From DATLGB01 sp963724135 (GTDB lineage: Bacteria; Actinomycetota; Thermoleophilia; Solirubrobacterales; Solirubrobacteraceae): a DNA stretch of 64,000 nt. The stretch spans positions 992,001-1,056,000 of the forward strand of contig CAVRTA010000006.1 of assembly GCA_963724135.1 (NCBI GenBank), written 5' to 3'. Each line of letters begins with the position of its first letter. The stretch's first letter is position 1. Both the position numbers and the translations under genes were made by a program. The notes below the pieces were generated by a model. The model did no database searches. It was not told the origin of the DNA and worked only from the letters and a program-made list of their open reading frames with translations. Below are positions 25,036 through 33,973 of this stretch, piece by piece.

Positions 25036-25880
25036 GAAGCGAGGCGGCGGCTGATCAGCCGGGCCCGCAGGCCCAGGGCGCCGCGCGCCAGCAGCCGCTC
25101 GACGGCGCTGCGCGCCAGGTGACGCTCGTAGTACAGCGCCGCCGACTCGTGAAAGCTCTGGACCGTGCGCGGCGTGCGTCCGCTCGCGCCGGTGACGTGC
25201 ATGCACACCGCCTGTGGCTCGAACCACGTCGCACGTCCGAGGTCGCGCGCACGTCGACACAGGTCGGCGTCCTCCCAGTACATCCAGTATCCGCGATCGA
25301 AGCCGCCGAGGGCGAGCCAGTCGGAGCGCCGCACGAGCAGGCACGCGCCGGCCGCCCAGTCCACCGGCCGCGCCTCGCTCGACCCGGACCACGACAGCTG
25401 CCGCGGCACGCGTCCGACGCGCAGGAGCGCCGCGGTGAGGGGGCTCGTACGTCCCATGAGCCCGGTCGCCAGCGATGGGAAGCCGCGCGCGTTGTGGACG
25501 AGCTCGCCGTCGGCGTCGAGCATCCGCGGCGCCACGATCGCGCAGCGGGGCTCATGGGACAGCCGGCTCGCCATCGCCGCCAGCGCACCCGGCTCTAGCG
25601 ACGCGTCCCCGTTCATGACCAGGATCGCGTCGCCGTGCGCACCCGCGGCCCCGAGGTTGGCCGCCGCGGCGAAGCCGATGTTGCTGGTCGTGGGCACCCA
25701 CCGCACGGCGCCGATCTCGCCCACCCACGCCATCGCGCCGTTGCTGTAGGCGCTCGTGTCGACGACGACGATCTCCGTCGGCTGGGGGTCCTGCGCGCGC
25801 AGCGAGGCCAGGCACTCCCTGAGCAGCCCCGGCGTGCGGTAGTGGACGACTACTGCGTGGATACGGCTCAACGACGCCAC
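25032..25880 (-). CDS. GT2 glycosyltransferase (rhamnosyltransferase-like)
   Basis: The 282-residue protein contains HAVVVHYRTPGLLRECL, IVVVDTSAYSNG, SNIGFAAAANLGA and LVMNGDASLEP (the acidic donor site). GGFDRGYWMYWEDADLCRR is the ED catalytic-base motif of WbbL-type rhamnosyltransferases. The basic C-terminal helix ends in RARLISRRLAS. GTG 25880 is used; TTG 25871 is possible. A TACGAT hexamer lies 13 nt before the GTG. It is divergent from the GT4 at 25941. Confidence 0.88.
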   Translation of the reverse strand: MASLSRIHAVVVHYRTPGLLRECLASLRAQDPQPTEIVVVDTSAYSNGAMAWVGEIGAVRWVPTTSNIGFAAAANLGAAGAHGDAILVMNGDASLEPGALAAMASRLSHEPRCAIVAPRMLDADGELVHNARGFPSLATGLMGRTSPLTAALLRVGRVPRQLSWSGSSEARPVDWAAGACLLVRRSDWLALGGFDRGYWMYWEDADLCRRARDLGRATWFEPQAVCMHVTGASGRTPRTVQSFHESAALYYERHLARSAVERLLARGALGLRARLISRRLAS

Positions 25881-25927
25881 GGCAGGTGCACCAATCGTAG
25901 GTACTCCGCGACACGTGGTGCGCCACC

Positions 25928-25933
25928 TAGCCT
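25928..25933 (+). promoter_or_regulatory. Leaderless promoter -10 (TAGCCT)
   Basis: TAGCCT ends 7 nt before the TTG at 25941, the typical spacing of a leaderless transcript whose first nucleotides are the start codon. Confidence 0.45.
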
Positions 25934-25940
25934 GCGGGCG

Positions 25941-27032
25941 TTGGGTACCGTCACCGACCCACCCACGCGAGTCGCCGCACTCGCCGCGCAGGCAGCCCAC
26001 TCGCCCGCGTTCCGGATCCGCGTTGCGCTGCTCGCGCGGCCGCTGTCCGGGCACGGCGTCGCGCTCGAGCCGCTACCGCTGTTCACCAGCCCGCAGGCAC
26101 GCCAATTCGCCGGCGCCGGCGTCGCCGCCCGCGCGAGCATCGCGCTCCAGGCGCGGCGGGCACTGCGTAGGGCGGTCGACGCCCTCAACGGAACCCGAAC
26201 GGTGCTGATCCAGCGCCAGGCCGACATCCTGCCGCCGCTGACGATCGAGCGACGCGCGGCGTCCGGCCGCCGGCTGGTGCTCGATGTCGACGACGCGATC
26301 TGGAACGACACCCGCGGCGGGCGCGGACACCCGCTCGCGTTCCTGAAGGGCTCGCGGCGCAAGGTGGATTGGCTGGCCCGCGAGGCGGACACCGTGGTCG
26401 CGGGTAACGAGCTGCTGGCCGAGTACCTCGCCGAGCACAACGCAGACGTGCGGGTCATCCCGTCGCTCGTGGACGTGGACGCCGCCTGCGTACGCGAGCA
26501 CGCCGACCGCGAGACGCTGGTGGTCGGCTGGATCGGCTCCGCCACGACCGCCCCCAACCTGGAGGCGCTGCGCCCGGCCCTCGAGCGCATGGCGACCGCC
26601 GTCGCGCCCCGCCGCCTGGAGCTGCTCGTCGTCGGCGGGCGCATCGCACCCGTCGCCGGCGTCGGGACGACCGTCGTCGAGTGGAGCGAGAAGACCGAGC
26701 GCGCGGCGCTCGAGCGCATGGATATCGGCCTCATGCCGCTCGAGGACACACCCTTCAGCCGCGGCAAGTGCGCGTACAAGGCCCTCCAGTACATGGGGTC
26801 GGGAATCCCGGTCGTGGCCGACGACATCGGCATCTCGGCTCAGGTGATCGGGCACGAGCGCGGCGGGGTCATCGCCGCGAACCCGGACGACTGGGTGGAG
26901 GCCGTCCGCACGCTGGCGGCGGATGCCGCCCTGCGCGCGCGGCTCGGTCTGGAGGGGCGGCGGCGCGTCCGCGAGGGGTTCTCATACGAACGCTGGGTCC
27001 CGGAGATCGCGACCCTGCTGCGAGGCGGCTGA
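25941..27032 (+). CDS. GT4-like glycosyltransferase
   Basis: The 363-residue protein lacks the usual N-terminal Gly loop and instead has FTSPQARQF and VLIQRQADILPP, then VLDVDDAIWND, VVAGNELLAEYL, LVVGWIGSATTAPNL and LEDTPFSRGKCAYKALQYMGSGIPVV. In this last motif the conserved Lys-x5-Q-Y pattern replaces the E-x7-E motif, as in a known divergent GT4 subfamily (often paired with asparagine synthetase or O-antigen genes). The TTG at 25941 follows TAGCCT by 7 nt. It is followed by asnB after 3 nt, so the two are one operon. A cytoplasmic peripheral enzyme is likely. Confidence 0.82.
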   Translation: MGTVTDPPTRVAALAAQAAHSPAFRIRVALLARPLSGHGVALEPLPLFTSPQARQFAGAGVAARASIALQARRALRRAVDALNGTRTVLIQRQADILPPLTIERRAASGRRLVLDVDDAIWNDTRGGRGHPLAFLKGSRRKVDWLAREADTVVAGNELLAEYLAEHNADVRVIPSLVDVDAACVREHADRETLVVGWIGSATTAPNLEALRPALERMATAVAPRRLELLVVGGRIAPVAGVGTTVVEWSEKTERAALERMDIGLMPLEDTPFSRGKCAYKALQYMGSGIPVVADDIGISAQVIGHERGGVIAANPDDWVEAVRTLAADAALRARLGLEGRRRVREGFSYERWVPEIATLLRGG

Positions 27033-27035
27033 GCG

Positions 27036-28928
27036 ATGTGCGGGATCGCGGGCTACGCGCGCTTCCGCGGCGACGAAGCGGTGGCCGAGCAGCTCGCCGC
27101 GGGCATCGAGCATCGGGGGCCAGACGGGACGAGCTGGGGAACCCACGCCGGACACTGCCTGGTGCAGACACGCCTGGCGATCATCGATCTGTCGGAGCGG
27201 GTCGTGTACCCGATGCCCAACGAGGATCGCACGGTGTGGCTGGTCTACAACGGCGAGATCTACAACTTCCCCGCGCTCCGGTCAGAGCTCCAGGCGCACG
27301 GGCACCGGTTCGCCAGCGACTGCGATGCGGAGGTGATCGTCCACGGCTGGGAGCAGTGGGGCGAAGGGCTGTTCGGACGTCTTTCGGGCATGTTCGCGAT
27401 CGCGCTCGCGGACGAGCGCACCGGTGACCTGATCCTCGCTCGCGACCGCCTCGGTATCAAGCCGCTCGTCTACACGACCGGGAAACGGTTCGGCTTCGGC
27501 TCCGATGCGATCGGGCTGATCCGCGCGGGGCTGAGCGACGGGGTCGTCGACGCGGACGCGGTCGCCGAGTTCGCGGCGTTTCACTACGTCCCCCATCCGC
27601 TGACGGGGATCGCCGACATACGACAGCTCGCGCCGGGGTGTCTGCTGCGCTGTGCGCGCGACGGCAAGCGGACGCTCACCCGCTATGCGCCGGAGCCGTT
27701 CGCGGCTCCGCGCACCGGCGAGGTGCCCGACTCCGCCGAGCTCGACGCCGCCCTCAGACGCGCGGTCGAGCGCCACCTCGTCGCCGACGTCGGGGTCGGC
27801 ATCCTGCTGTCGGGCGGAACGGACTCGCGGCTCGTGCTCGCACTGGCGACCGCCGCCGGCGCACGCCCCCGCGCCTTCACGATGTCCTTCGCCGGCCACG
27901 GTGACTACGACGAGTCGCCGGTGGCCCGGGCCACCGCGCGCGCGTTCGGCGTCGAGCACCGCGAGACCCGGCTGCAGCTCGACTTCGACCCGATCCTCGA
28001 CTCCGTCGCCGCGGCCTACGACCAGCCGTTCGCCGACGCGTCGGCGATCGCCACCCTCGCCGTCTCGGAACTGGCGCGCGAAGAGGTGAAGGTCGTCCTC
28101 AGCGGCACCGGCGGCGACGACCTCTTCGCGGGCTACGCACGCCACCGCGCACACCGCCTGCACCGCGCGCTGAAGCTGATCCCGCCCGCGCTGCGCGCCG
28201 CCCTGATGCATGGCCGTACAGCCCGTGGCGCCGAGCGGTCCAGCTTTGCCAGCACCGCGCGCTCCTACGCAGCCCGCCTGTCGGCCGGGGCTTTCGGTGA
28301 TCAGTACGACCAGTACCTCTACCTCGCCGCGGACCATTCGAGCCCGGCGGCGGGAGAGCTGCTCGGCGCCGACACCCGCTCACGCCGCGACACGGTCGCC
28401 GAGCGCCTCGGGCTGCGCCATCCCGGCGCGGGATCGCTGCTGCGGGAGCTGCAGGCCTTCGAGCTGCGGACGTACCTTCCCGGCGACCTGCTCGCGAAGG
28501 AGGACCGGGCGACGATGGCAGTGGGGCTTGAAGGGCGGGTCCCCCTGCTCGACCTCGAGGTGCTCGAGCTGGCCGAGCGCACCCTCGATTCCCAGCGTGC
28601 CACGGTGCGCGCAGGCAAGCGGCTGCTGCGCGAGGTGGCAGCGGAACGTCTCGCCGGGATACCGGCGCAGGGACGCAAGCGGGGCTTCGCGGTCCCGCTC
28701 GACGACCTGTTCGCGCAGGCGTGGCGCCAGCCCGCCGCAGCACGTCTGCGCGCCGGCGCGCCGGCGAGCTTCGACGCAGACACCGCTGCAGACCTGCTGG
28801 AGGGAGGCGAGCTGCCGGCCACCGACGCGTGGGCGCTCAGCGTCCTCGCCGCCTGGGAGGCCCGGGTGCGCGCCGCTCGCTCAGCGCGGCTTCGGGAAGG
28901 CAGCGATGCCCGTGCCGGCAGTCAGTGA
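27036..28928 (+). CDS. asnB: Asparagine synthase (glutamine-hydrolysing)
   Basis: The 630-residue protein has an N-terminal class II glutaminase domain (MCGIAGYARF, nucleophile Cys2; EHRGPDG split as IEHRGPDGTSW; VYNGEIYNF) and a C-terminal AMP-forming synthetase domain (ILLSGGTDSRLVLA with the SGGxDS pyrophosphatase loop; LSGTGGDDLFAGY). In polysaccharide clusters AsnB homologues often amidate sugar uronic acids or peptides rather than make asparagine. Two uronic-acid-forming dehydrogenases in this window make amidation of a uronate plausible. It follows the GT4 gene by 3 nt. Its 3' end overlaps the convergent Wzy gene by 48 nt. Confidence 0.93.
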   Translation: MCGIAGYARFRGDEAVAEQLAAGIEHRGPDGTSWGTHAGHCLVQTRLAIIDLSERVVYPMPNEDRTVWLVYNGEIYNFPALRSELQAHGHRFASDCDAEVIVHGWEQWGEGLFGRLSGMFAIALADERTGDLILARDRLGIKPLVYTTGKRFGFGSDAIGLIRAGLSDGVVDADAVAEFAAFHYVPHPLTGIADIRQLAPGCLLRCARDGKRTLTRYAPEPFAAPRTGEVPDSAELDAALRRAVERHLVADVGVGILLSGGTDSRLVLALATAAGARPRAFTMSFAGHGDYDESPVARATARAFGVEHRETRLQLDFDPILDSVAAAYDQPFADASAIATLAVSELAREEVKVVLSGTGGDDLFAGYARHRAHRLHRALKLIPPALRAALMHGRTARGAERSSFASTARSYAARLSAGAFGDQYDQYLYLAADHSSPAAGELLGADTRSRRDTVAERLGLRHPGAGSLLRELQAFELRTYLPGDLLAKEDRATMAVGLEGRVPLLDLEVLELAERTLDSQRATVRAGKRLLREVAAERLAGIPAQGRKRGFAVPLDDLFAQAWRQPAAARLRAGAPASFDADTAADLLEGGELPATDAWALSVLAAWEARVRAARSARLREGSDARAGSQ

Positions 28929-31169
28929 GACGGCGTCCAGCCACAGGCGGCCGCGCAGGGGCTGGGGCCCGGTGTCGAAGAGGTACACCTGCACCGAGCG
29001 AAGCGGTTTGCGCGCGCGCCCCACTGCGGTCGCCACCCGCCAGAACTGCTCGGTGGTACCGACGATCGGCGGTCCGTTGTACGGCCCCTTCACGCCCGAG
29101 CTCCCCCCGTAGGCCTGAAAGAACTCGACGCTGCCGTCGCTGTAGCGGAACGCCATCGCGGCCGGCAGCGCACGGCTCAGGCGGCGGGTGAACGCGTTGA
29201 GCCGCAACGTGTAGACGGCGTCGCGGCCTCGGTTCGGGAGCTCGTCCACGATCTGGGTCACGAACGTCCCTCCCCGCACCCGCGCGCGCTTCCCGGTCCC
29301 GCGCACGAGCAGCGAGTCGTTCGAGGCGAACGACAGCTGCGAGAAGGTCTGCACGGTGGCCACACGCGAGCTGCTCACCTGCCACGGCTCGACCACCGGG
29401 TTCTCCAGGTCACCGTTGGCCAGCAGGTTGGGGGACCGTTCCGGCACGATGTGGATTCCCCGCTCCGGCCCGCGCATGATCACGTGCGCGCCGCGGATCA
29501 CGCCGTCGCCGAGCCGCCCCCACAGCCACAGATCGTCCGGCCCGCGCGTGAAGACCGAGATCGCGTCGCGCGATGTGGGAAAGATGCGGAAGTCGAAGCG
29601 CGGTTCGTAGCGCAGGCCCGGGTCGGCGACGTGGAGCCGCGAGGCCAGCGCCGGAGGTGCCGGAACGCGCCCTTCGCGGATGGCCCTGCTCGCCCTTTCG
29701 GCCGCCACCCGCAGCCGCTCGTCGAGCTCAGCCGAGGTCGTCGGCGGGGCCGGGTTGTCCGTCGCCGCGGCGGTCGTGACGAGGACGAGCAGCCCGGCTG
29801 CGATGGCGGCGCCGAGCGCGCGCCGGCGGAGGCGCCCGATCCGCAGCCATTCGGGGAGCCGGTAGCGGCCTCCGGGCGCAAGGAGCGGGACGATCAGCGG
29901 GCCGACCAGCAGGTACTGCCATGTCAGCGTCGTCGACAGCTTGTTGAGCAGCGGTGTGAAGGCGATCACGTAAAGAACGAGCGACAGCGTCCAGGCGCCC
30001 AGCACCGTCACCCGGCGCTGGACGAGGCGTGAACACGCCGCCGCCACGGCGCCCCACAGGAACGGAAGCACGAGGCAGCCCGCGAGCCCGAAGTCGAGAT
30101 AGAAGCTGCCCAGCCAGCTGTAGTTGTTGAACGTCTCGAAGGGGACGGGGTAGAACGCGCCGACCTCCTCAGGCGGCTCGCCTCCGATTCCGGTCACCGC
30201 GTGGGTGAGCTTCACCATCGGGAGCAGGGTCATCTGCCCGTAGGTGCGCGGCGCGATGGGATCGTCCATGAGCTGCGAGAGCGCCGGGATATTGGCGGCG
30301 ACGTAGACGTACTCGAGCGCCTGGCCACGCACGACGTCGGCTTCGATCGCCGCCTCGATCTCCGGATGGAACTCGAGCGTCTTGTCGACGCGGCCGCCGA
30401 TGAACGCGAACGCCGATGCGAGCACGACAACCGCCCCGAGCGCCACGAGCCCGAGCCGCCGGAAGCTGCGGACCGGCCGCCAGACGAGATGGAAGAACAT
30501 CGTCCAGATCAGCATCGTCCCGAGCAGCGTTCGCTCGCCGGTGAACAGGAAGGGCACGACGGCGAGCAGTCCGACGGGCGCGAGGAACAGCCAGCGGCCC
30601 CTGAAGGCCCCCGCCCGCAGCCCGATCGTCCACAGCAGGAACGCGATCTGCAGGAAGTACGTCAGCAGGCGCCACGGCCCGTAGACGTCGTCGAACTGCT
30701 GGCTCGTCGTCTGGATGACCCTCACGGTGGTCAGGTCCTCGAACAGCGCACGCCAGCCGAGCACGTCGTCGACGGCACGAACGAACATGGCGAACCCGAT
30801 CAGCCCGAGCAGGAGCGTCAGCGCCCACAGGACGCGGATGCGGCCCGGTGACAGCGCCTCCTGGCTGCTGGGCGCCTGACGCTCGGGCAACCGGCGCGAT
30901 ACGACCCAGGCGCCGAGGCAGAAGGCGAGGATCGAGCCGTAGACGGCGATCCATGCCTGCGTCGAGCTGGTGATGAAGCGGATGAACGGCAGGGCGAACA
31001 CGGCGAGCGCGAACCCCCACGCGAGGAGGAACGCGACGACGGGATCGAACGGCTGGAGGTCGTCGCGGCGCCGCCGCACCGCGAGCGCGATGCCCACCCC
31101 CAGGCAGCCGAGCCCGACCCCCGCCGCCGTCAGCCGCTCGGCGACGGTGACGGCCAGCAGCGCGCTCAC
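28881..31169 (-). CDS. Wzy-like O-antigen polymerase with extracytoplasmic C-terminal domain
   Basis: The 762-residue protein starts at GTG 31169, overlapping the Wzx stop (GTGA). Residues 1-480 hold about twelve membrane helices. A large loop with NNYSWLGSFYLDFGLAG and ERTLLG is typical of oligosaccharide repeat-unit polymerases. After a final helix (LGAAIAAGLLVLVTTAAA) a coiled segment (LDERLRVAAERASRAI) leads into an extracytoplasmic beta-rich domain (about 600-762) beginning NLLANGDLENPV. That is the entry strand of many carbohydrate-binding modules, with conserved aromatic residues. It should join flipped repeat units outside the membrane, the extra domain perhaps holding the glycan. Adjacent to Wzx, as in Wzx/Wzy systems. 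Confidence 0.8.
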   Translation of the reverse strand: MSALLAVTVAERLTAAGVGLGCLGVGIALAVRRRRDDLQPFDPVVAFLLAWGFALAVFALPFIRFITSSTQAWIAVYGSILAFCLGAWVVSRRLPERQAPSSQEALSPGRIRVLWALTLLLGLIGFAMFVRAVDDVLGWRALFEDLTTVRVIQTTSQQFDDVYGPWRLLTYFLQIAFLLWTIGLRAGAFRGRWLFLAPVGLLAVVPFLFTGERTLLGTMLIWTMFFHLVWRPVRSFRRLGLVALGAVVVLASAFAFIGGRVDKTLEFHPEIEAAIEADVVRGQALEYVYVAANIPALSQLMDDPIAPRTYGQMTLLPMVKLTHAVTGIGGEPPEEVGAFYPVPFETFNNYSWLGSFYLDFGLAGCLVLPFLWGAVAAACSRLVQRRVTVLGAWTLSLVLYVIAFTPLLNKLSTTLTWQYLLVGPLIVPLLAPGGRYRLPEWLRIGRLRRRALGAAIAAGLLVLVTTAAATDNPAPPTTSAELDERLRVAAERASRAIREGRVPAPPALASRLHVADPGLRYEPRFDFRIFPTSRDAISVFTRGPDDLWLWGRLGDGVIRGAHVIMRGPERGIHIVPERSPNLLANGDLENPVVEPWQVSSSRVATVQTFSQLSFASNDSLLVRGTGKRARVRGGTFVTQIVDELPNRGRDAVYTLRLNAFTRRLSRALPAAMAFRYSDGSVEFFQAYGGSSGVKGPYNGPPIVGTTEQFWRVATAVGRARKPLRSVQVYLFDTGPQPLRGRLWLDAVSLTAGTGIAAFPKPR

Positions 31170-32584
31170 GCCGCGGCGCTCCGGCGGCGGAGGGCGATCG
31201 CGACGGCGCCGGCGAGTCCCGCGCCCACGGTTCCCGCACCGATCGCGTCCGCTGTTCCGGGCCACTGGAGCGACGCGACGGCACCGAGCGAGCTGAGCAC
31301 GGCCACCACGAGCACGGGCCGCAGCGCGCGTGAGCGTACGCCGCCGGTTCCGAGCCACAATGCCGTGGCCGCCACGATCGAGACGCTCGTGGCGATACCG
31401 GCCCCGATCATCCCCACCTCGGGGATCAGGATCAGGTTCAGCGCGAGGTTGATGCCGGCTCCCACCAGCGCGCCGAGGAGGAAACGGCGGTTGCGCTCCA
31501 CGGCGATCAGGTTGTAGCCGATGGGGTAGCCGACGCAGTACCAGGCGGTCGACACCAGCAGCAGCACGAACGTGTCGGCAGCAGCACCGAAGCGGGCGCC
31601 GAAGCAGACCTCCAGCAGCTGCCGGCCGAAGAGCTCGGCAACCCCGACCGCGATGACGCCGTAGGCGAGCAGGGGCTCCAGGGCTGGGCGCAGACGGGTG
31701 ATCAGATCGTCCACGTGGCCCGACGCGACGAGGCGCGACACGCGCGGGAACGTCGCGTACGCCGCGAAGATGCCGACGATGTTGGCGGCCAGGTAGATCC
31801 GGTAGGCGGCGCTGTAGACGCCGGCCTCGGACTCGCTGCGGGTGGCGGCCAGGATGATCGTGTCGAGGTTGGCGTAGTAGCTGTAGATGGCCAGCGACGA
31901 CAGCGCCACCGGCCACGAGCGCCTGAGCAGCGGGCGCAAGTCGGCCACGGGCACGCCGCGCGACCCTCCGCCGTGGCGCGGAGCTGTCCAGTAGACGAGC
32001 GTCGCTGCGACCTCGCCGGCGACGAAGGCGGCGAGGCCGGCGGCGGCGGATCCGGACGCGACGCTCACGGCGATGGCGCCGAGCAGCGCCACGAGCCCGC
32101 CGGTGGCGGCGCCGAGGCCGACCGTCCGCATGCGCTCGAGTCCCCGTGCGGCCCAGTCGGCCGTGGCGCTCATGGCCGCCGCCATCGCCACGATGGCCAC
32201 GCCGAACAGCAGATGCCCCGGCCACGCGAGCTCGAGCGCCACGAGCCCGGCGACCCCGATCGCCACCGTGGCCGTGACCCGGGCCATGGCGACGAGCCGC
32301 GCCAAGCCCGGCGCCCGGGCGTGGTCGACCGCGACCGCTCGTCCGGCCACCTCAGGCAGTCCCAGTGTCGTCAGCGTCACGAGGATCCCGCCGACGGCAA
32401 TGCCGACGTTGAACAGGCCGAAGTCGTCGGCGCTCAGTCCGCGCGCCAGCACCGCTGCGGCGATGAAGCGCAGCACCTTGTTCGCCAGCTCGCCCGCCAT
32501 GAGCGCGCTGAAGCTGCGGGCCAGGTTGCCGAGCCCGCCGACCGCCCCCTCCGAGCCGATCGCCGCCTCATCGACTGCGGCCAC
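31166..32584 (-). CDS. Wzx-type polysaccharide flippase
   Basis: The 472-residue protein has about 14 hydrophobic segments and MOP-type motifs: an N-terminal amphipathic stretch (LARSFSALMAGELANKVLRF), ARGLSADDFGLFNVGIAVG, AVALSSLAIYSYYANLDTIILA and GVYSAAYRIYLAANI. It should translocate undecaprenyl-PP-linked repeat units for the neighbouring Wzy. GTG 32584 is used, overlapping the end of the upstream GT4 by 17 nt; TTG or ATG alternatives are not obvious. Sequence identity with the first Wzx (8466) appears low, which suggests different repeat units. Confidence 0.9.
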   Translation of the reverse strand: MAAVDEAAIGSEGAVGGLGNLARSFSALMAGELANKVLRFIAAAVLARGLSADDFGLFNVGIAVGGILVTLTTLGLPEVAGRAVAVDHARAPGLARLVAMARVTATVAIGVAGLVALELAWPGHLLFGVAIVAMAAAMSATADWAARGLERMRTVGLGAATGGLVALLGAIAVSVASGSAAAGLAAFVAGEVAATLVYWTAPRHGGGSRGVPVADLRPLLRRSWPVALSSLAIYSYYANLDTIILAATRSESEAGVYSAAYRIYLAANIVGIFAAYATFPRVSRLVASGHVDDLITRLRPALEPLLAYGVIAVGVAELFGRQLLEVCFGARFGAAADTFVLLLVSTAWYCVGYPIGYNLIAVERNRRFLLGALVGAGINLALNLILIPEVGMIGAGIATSVSIVAATALWLGTGGVRSRALRPVLVVAVLSSLGAVASLQWPGTADAIGAGTVGAGLAGAVAIALRRRSAAA

Positions 32585-33743
32585 GGTGCACCTCGAGCTC
32601 CTTCTGGTAGAGCGCATCGATGTCGGCCAGCAACCGTTCGGCGGAGAACCGCGCGGTGACGTGCTCGCGAGCCGCCGCGCCCAGCCGCGCGCGCAGGCCC
32701 GCGTCGGCGGCGAGCTCCGCGATCGCGGCCGCCATGGCGGCCGAGTCGCCGGCCGGCACGAGCCTGCCGGTGTCCGGCGTGACGACGTCAGCCACACCGC
32801 CGACACGGGTCGCCACCGCCGGGGTGCCGGCCGCTGCCGCCTCGATCAGCGCCACCGGCGTGCCCTCGTTGTCGGAGCTCAGGACGGCTATATCGGTCGC
32901 GGCCTGGACCGCATCGAGGTCGGTGCGGAAGCCGAGGAACGCGACACGATCAGAGATGCCGAGGCGCTTCACCTCGGCTTCGAGCTTCGCGCGCAACTCC
33001 CCGTCACCGACGATCGCGAGACGCAGAGGGCCGGGAAGCTGGGCGAACGCAGCCAGCAGGATGTCGAGCCGCTTGATCGGCACGAGCCGCCCGACCGTCG
33101 TCAGCAGCACGTCGTCCGGCCCGAGGCCGAGCTCGGCACGGATGCCGTCGCCGTCGCCGGGCCGGACGCGCAGGAAGCGATCGAGCTCGACTCCCAGCGG
33201 AACGACCGCGAAGCGCTCGCGCGGCGCGACCCTGAAGCCGACGAGGTCGTCGGCGACCGCCCGGCTGACGGCCACCAACCGATTCGAAAGGCGTGCGAGC
33301 CCCCGCTCGAGCACGCGGTAGAAACCCGTCTGGAGTCTGCCGAAGTACCCCGAGAGCACATGCCCGTGGTACGTGTGGATGACCACCGGACGGCGGCCCG
33401 CACCGAGCCGCGCGGCCAGCCGGCCGACCATGCCGGCCTTCGCGGTGTGCGTGTGGATCACGTCCGGCTTCACCCGGCGCACGATCCGGACCAGAGCGAC
33501 GAGCGCGCGGAGGTCCCGGATCGGCTGCAGCTCAGGGCCGAGCATCTCCAGCACCCGGTGGCGGGCCCCGTAGCGATGCGCGAGCTCGTCGAACGAGCCC
33601 TCGCCCTGCCCGACGCGGCCGCTCACGAGCAGCGTGTCGTAGCGCTCGGGATCGAGGCGGCCACTGAGCAGGCTCACGTGGTAGGCGGGCCCGCCGACGT
33701 TCATGCGGGCGATCACCCGAAGGACGCGGATGCGGTCCGGCAT
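32568..33743 (-). CDS. GT4 glycosyltransferase
   Basis: The 391-residue protein starts MPDRIRVLRVIARMNVGGPAYHV, with the Gly-rich acceptor loop. It then has VIHTHTAKAGMVGRL, IHTYHGHVLSGYF, LVAVSRAVADDLV, TTVGRLVPIKRLDILL (second domain start) and SSDNEGTPVALIEAAAAG (E-x7-E). This is the capsular GT4 group including WbnE/PglJ-like enzymes. It heads a GT4-Wzx-Wzy operon on the minus strand. The 230-bp divergent region before the next gene has no clear TAGNNT near the start on this strand, so the mRNA may have a leader. Confidence 0.92.
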   Translation of the reverse strand: MPDRIRVLRVIARMNVGGPAYHVSLLSGRLDPERYDTLLVSGRVGQGEGSFDELAHRYGARHRVLEMLGPELQPIRDLRALVALVRIVRRVKPDVIHTHTAKAGMVGRLAARLGAGRRPVVIHTYHGHVLSGYFGRLQTGFYRVLERGLARLSNRLVAVSRAVADDLVGFRVAPRERFAVVPLGVELDRFLRVRPGDGDGIRAELGLGPDDVLLTTVGRLVPIKRLDILLAAFAQLPGPLRLAIVGDGELRAKLEAEVKRLGISDRVAFLGFRTDLDAVQAATDIAVLSSDNEGTPVALIEAAAAGTPAVATRVGGVADVVTPDTGRLVPAGDSAAMAAAIAELAADAGLRARLGAAAREHVTARFSAERLLADIDALYQKELEVHRGRSR

Positions 33744-33910
33744 GAGGTGGTCAGCTCGGGTCGTGGCCGTCGGCTGGCAGCCGGGTGACGGCGCTCGAGC
33801 CAGCGAAGCCGCGGGCGCGGGTTATCGGGCAGCGCACCGCGGGTACTCCAGGGCCGGGATCACGCGGGTCAGCGTAGCCCGCGCTCCTCCCACCGCGACC
33901 CTGGCCTCCC

Positions 33911-33916
33911 TACTGT
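33911..33916 (+). promoter_or_regulatory. Putative -10 (TACTGT) upstream of the epimerase
   Basis: TACTGT lies about 57 nt before the TTG at 33974 in a 230-bp divergent gap. The rest of the gap (33744-33973) holds small GC hairpins, such as CGGCTGGCAGCCG at about 33771-33783, but nothing recognisable. Confidence 0.25.
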
Positions 33917-33973
33917 GTTCTGACTTGCGCTCACCCGCGGACGTGCTGGTTTCGCGCGCTCAGAGTCCACCCC

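Noticed and set aside
29451..30851. Plus-strand open frames opposite the Wzy gene
   Set aside because: They are rich in Arg, Gln, Glu and His with no motifs, as expected from antisense of high-GC codons. The minus strand encodes a clear membrane protein.
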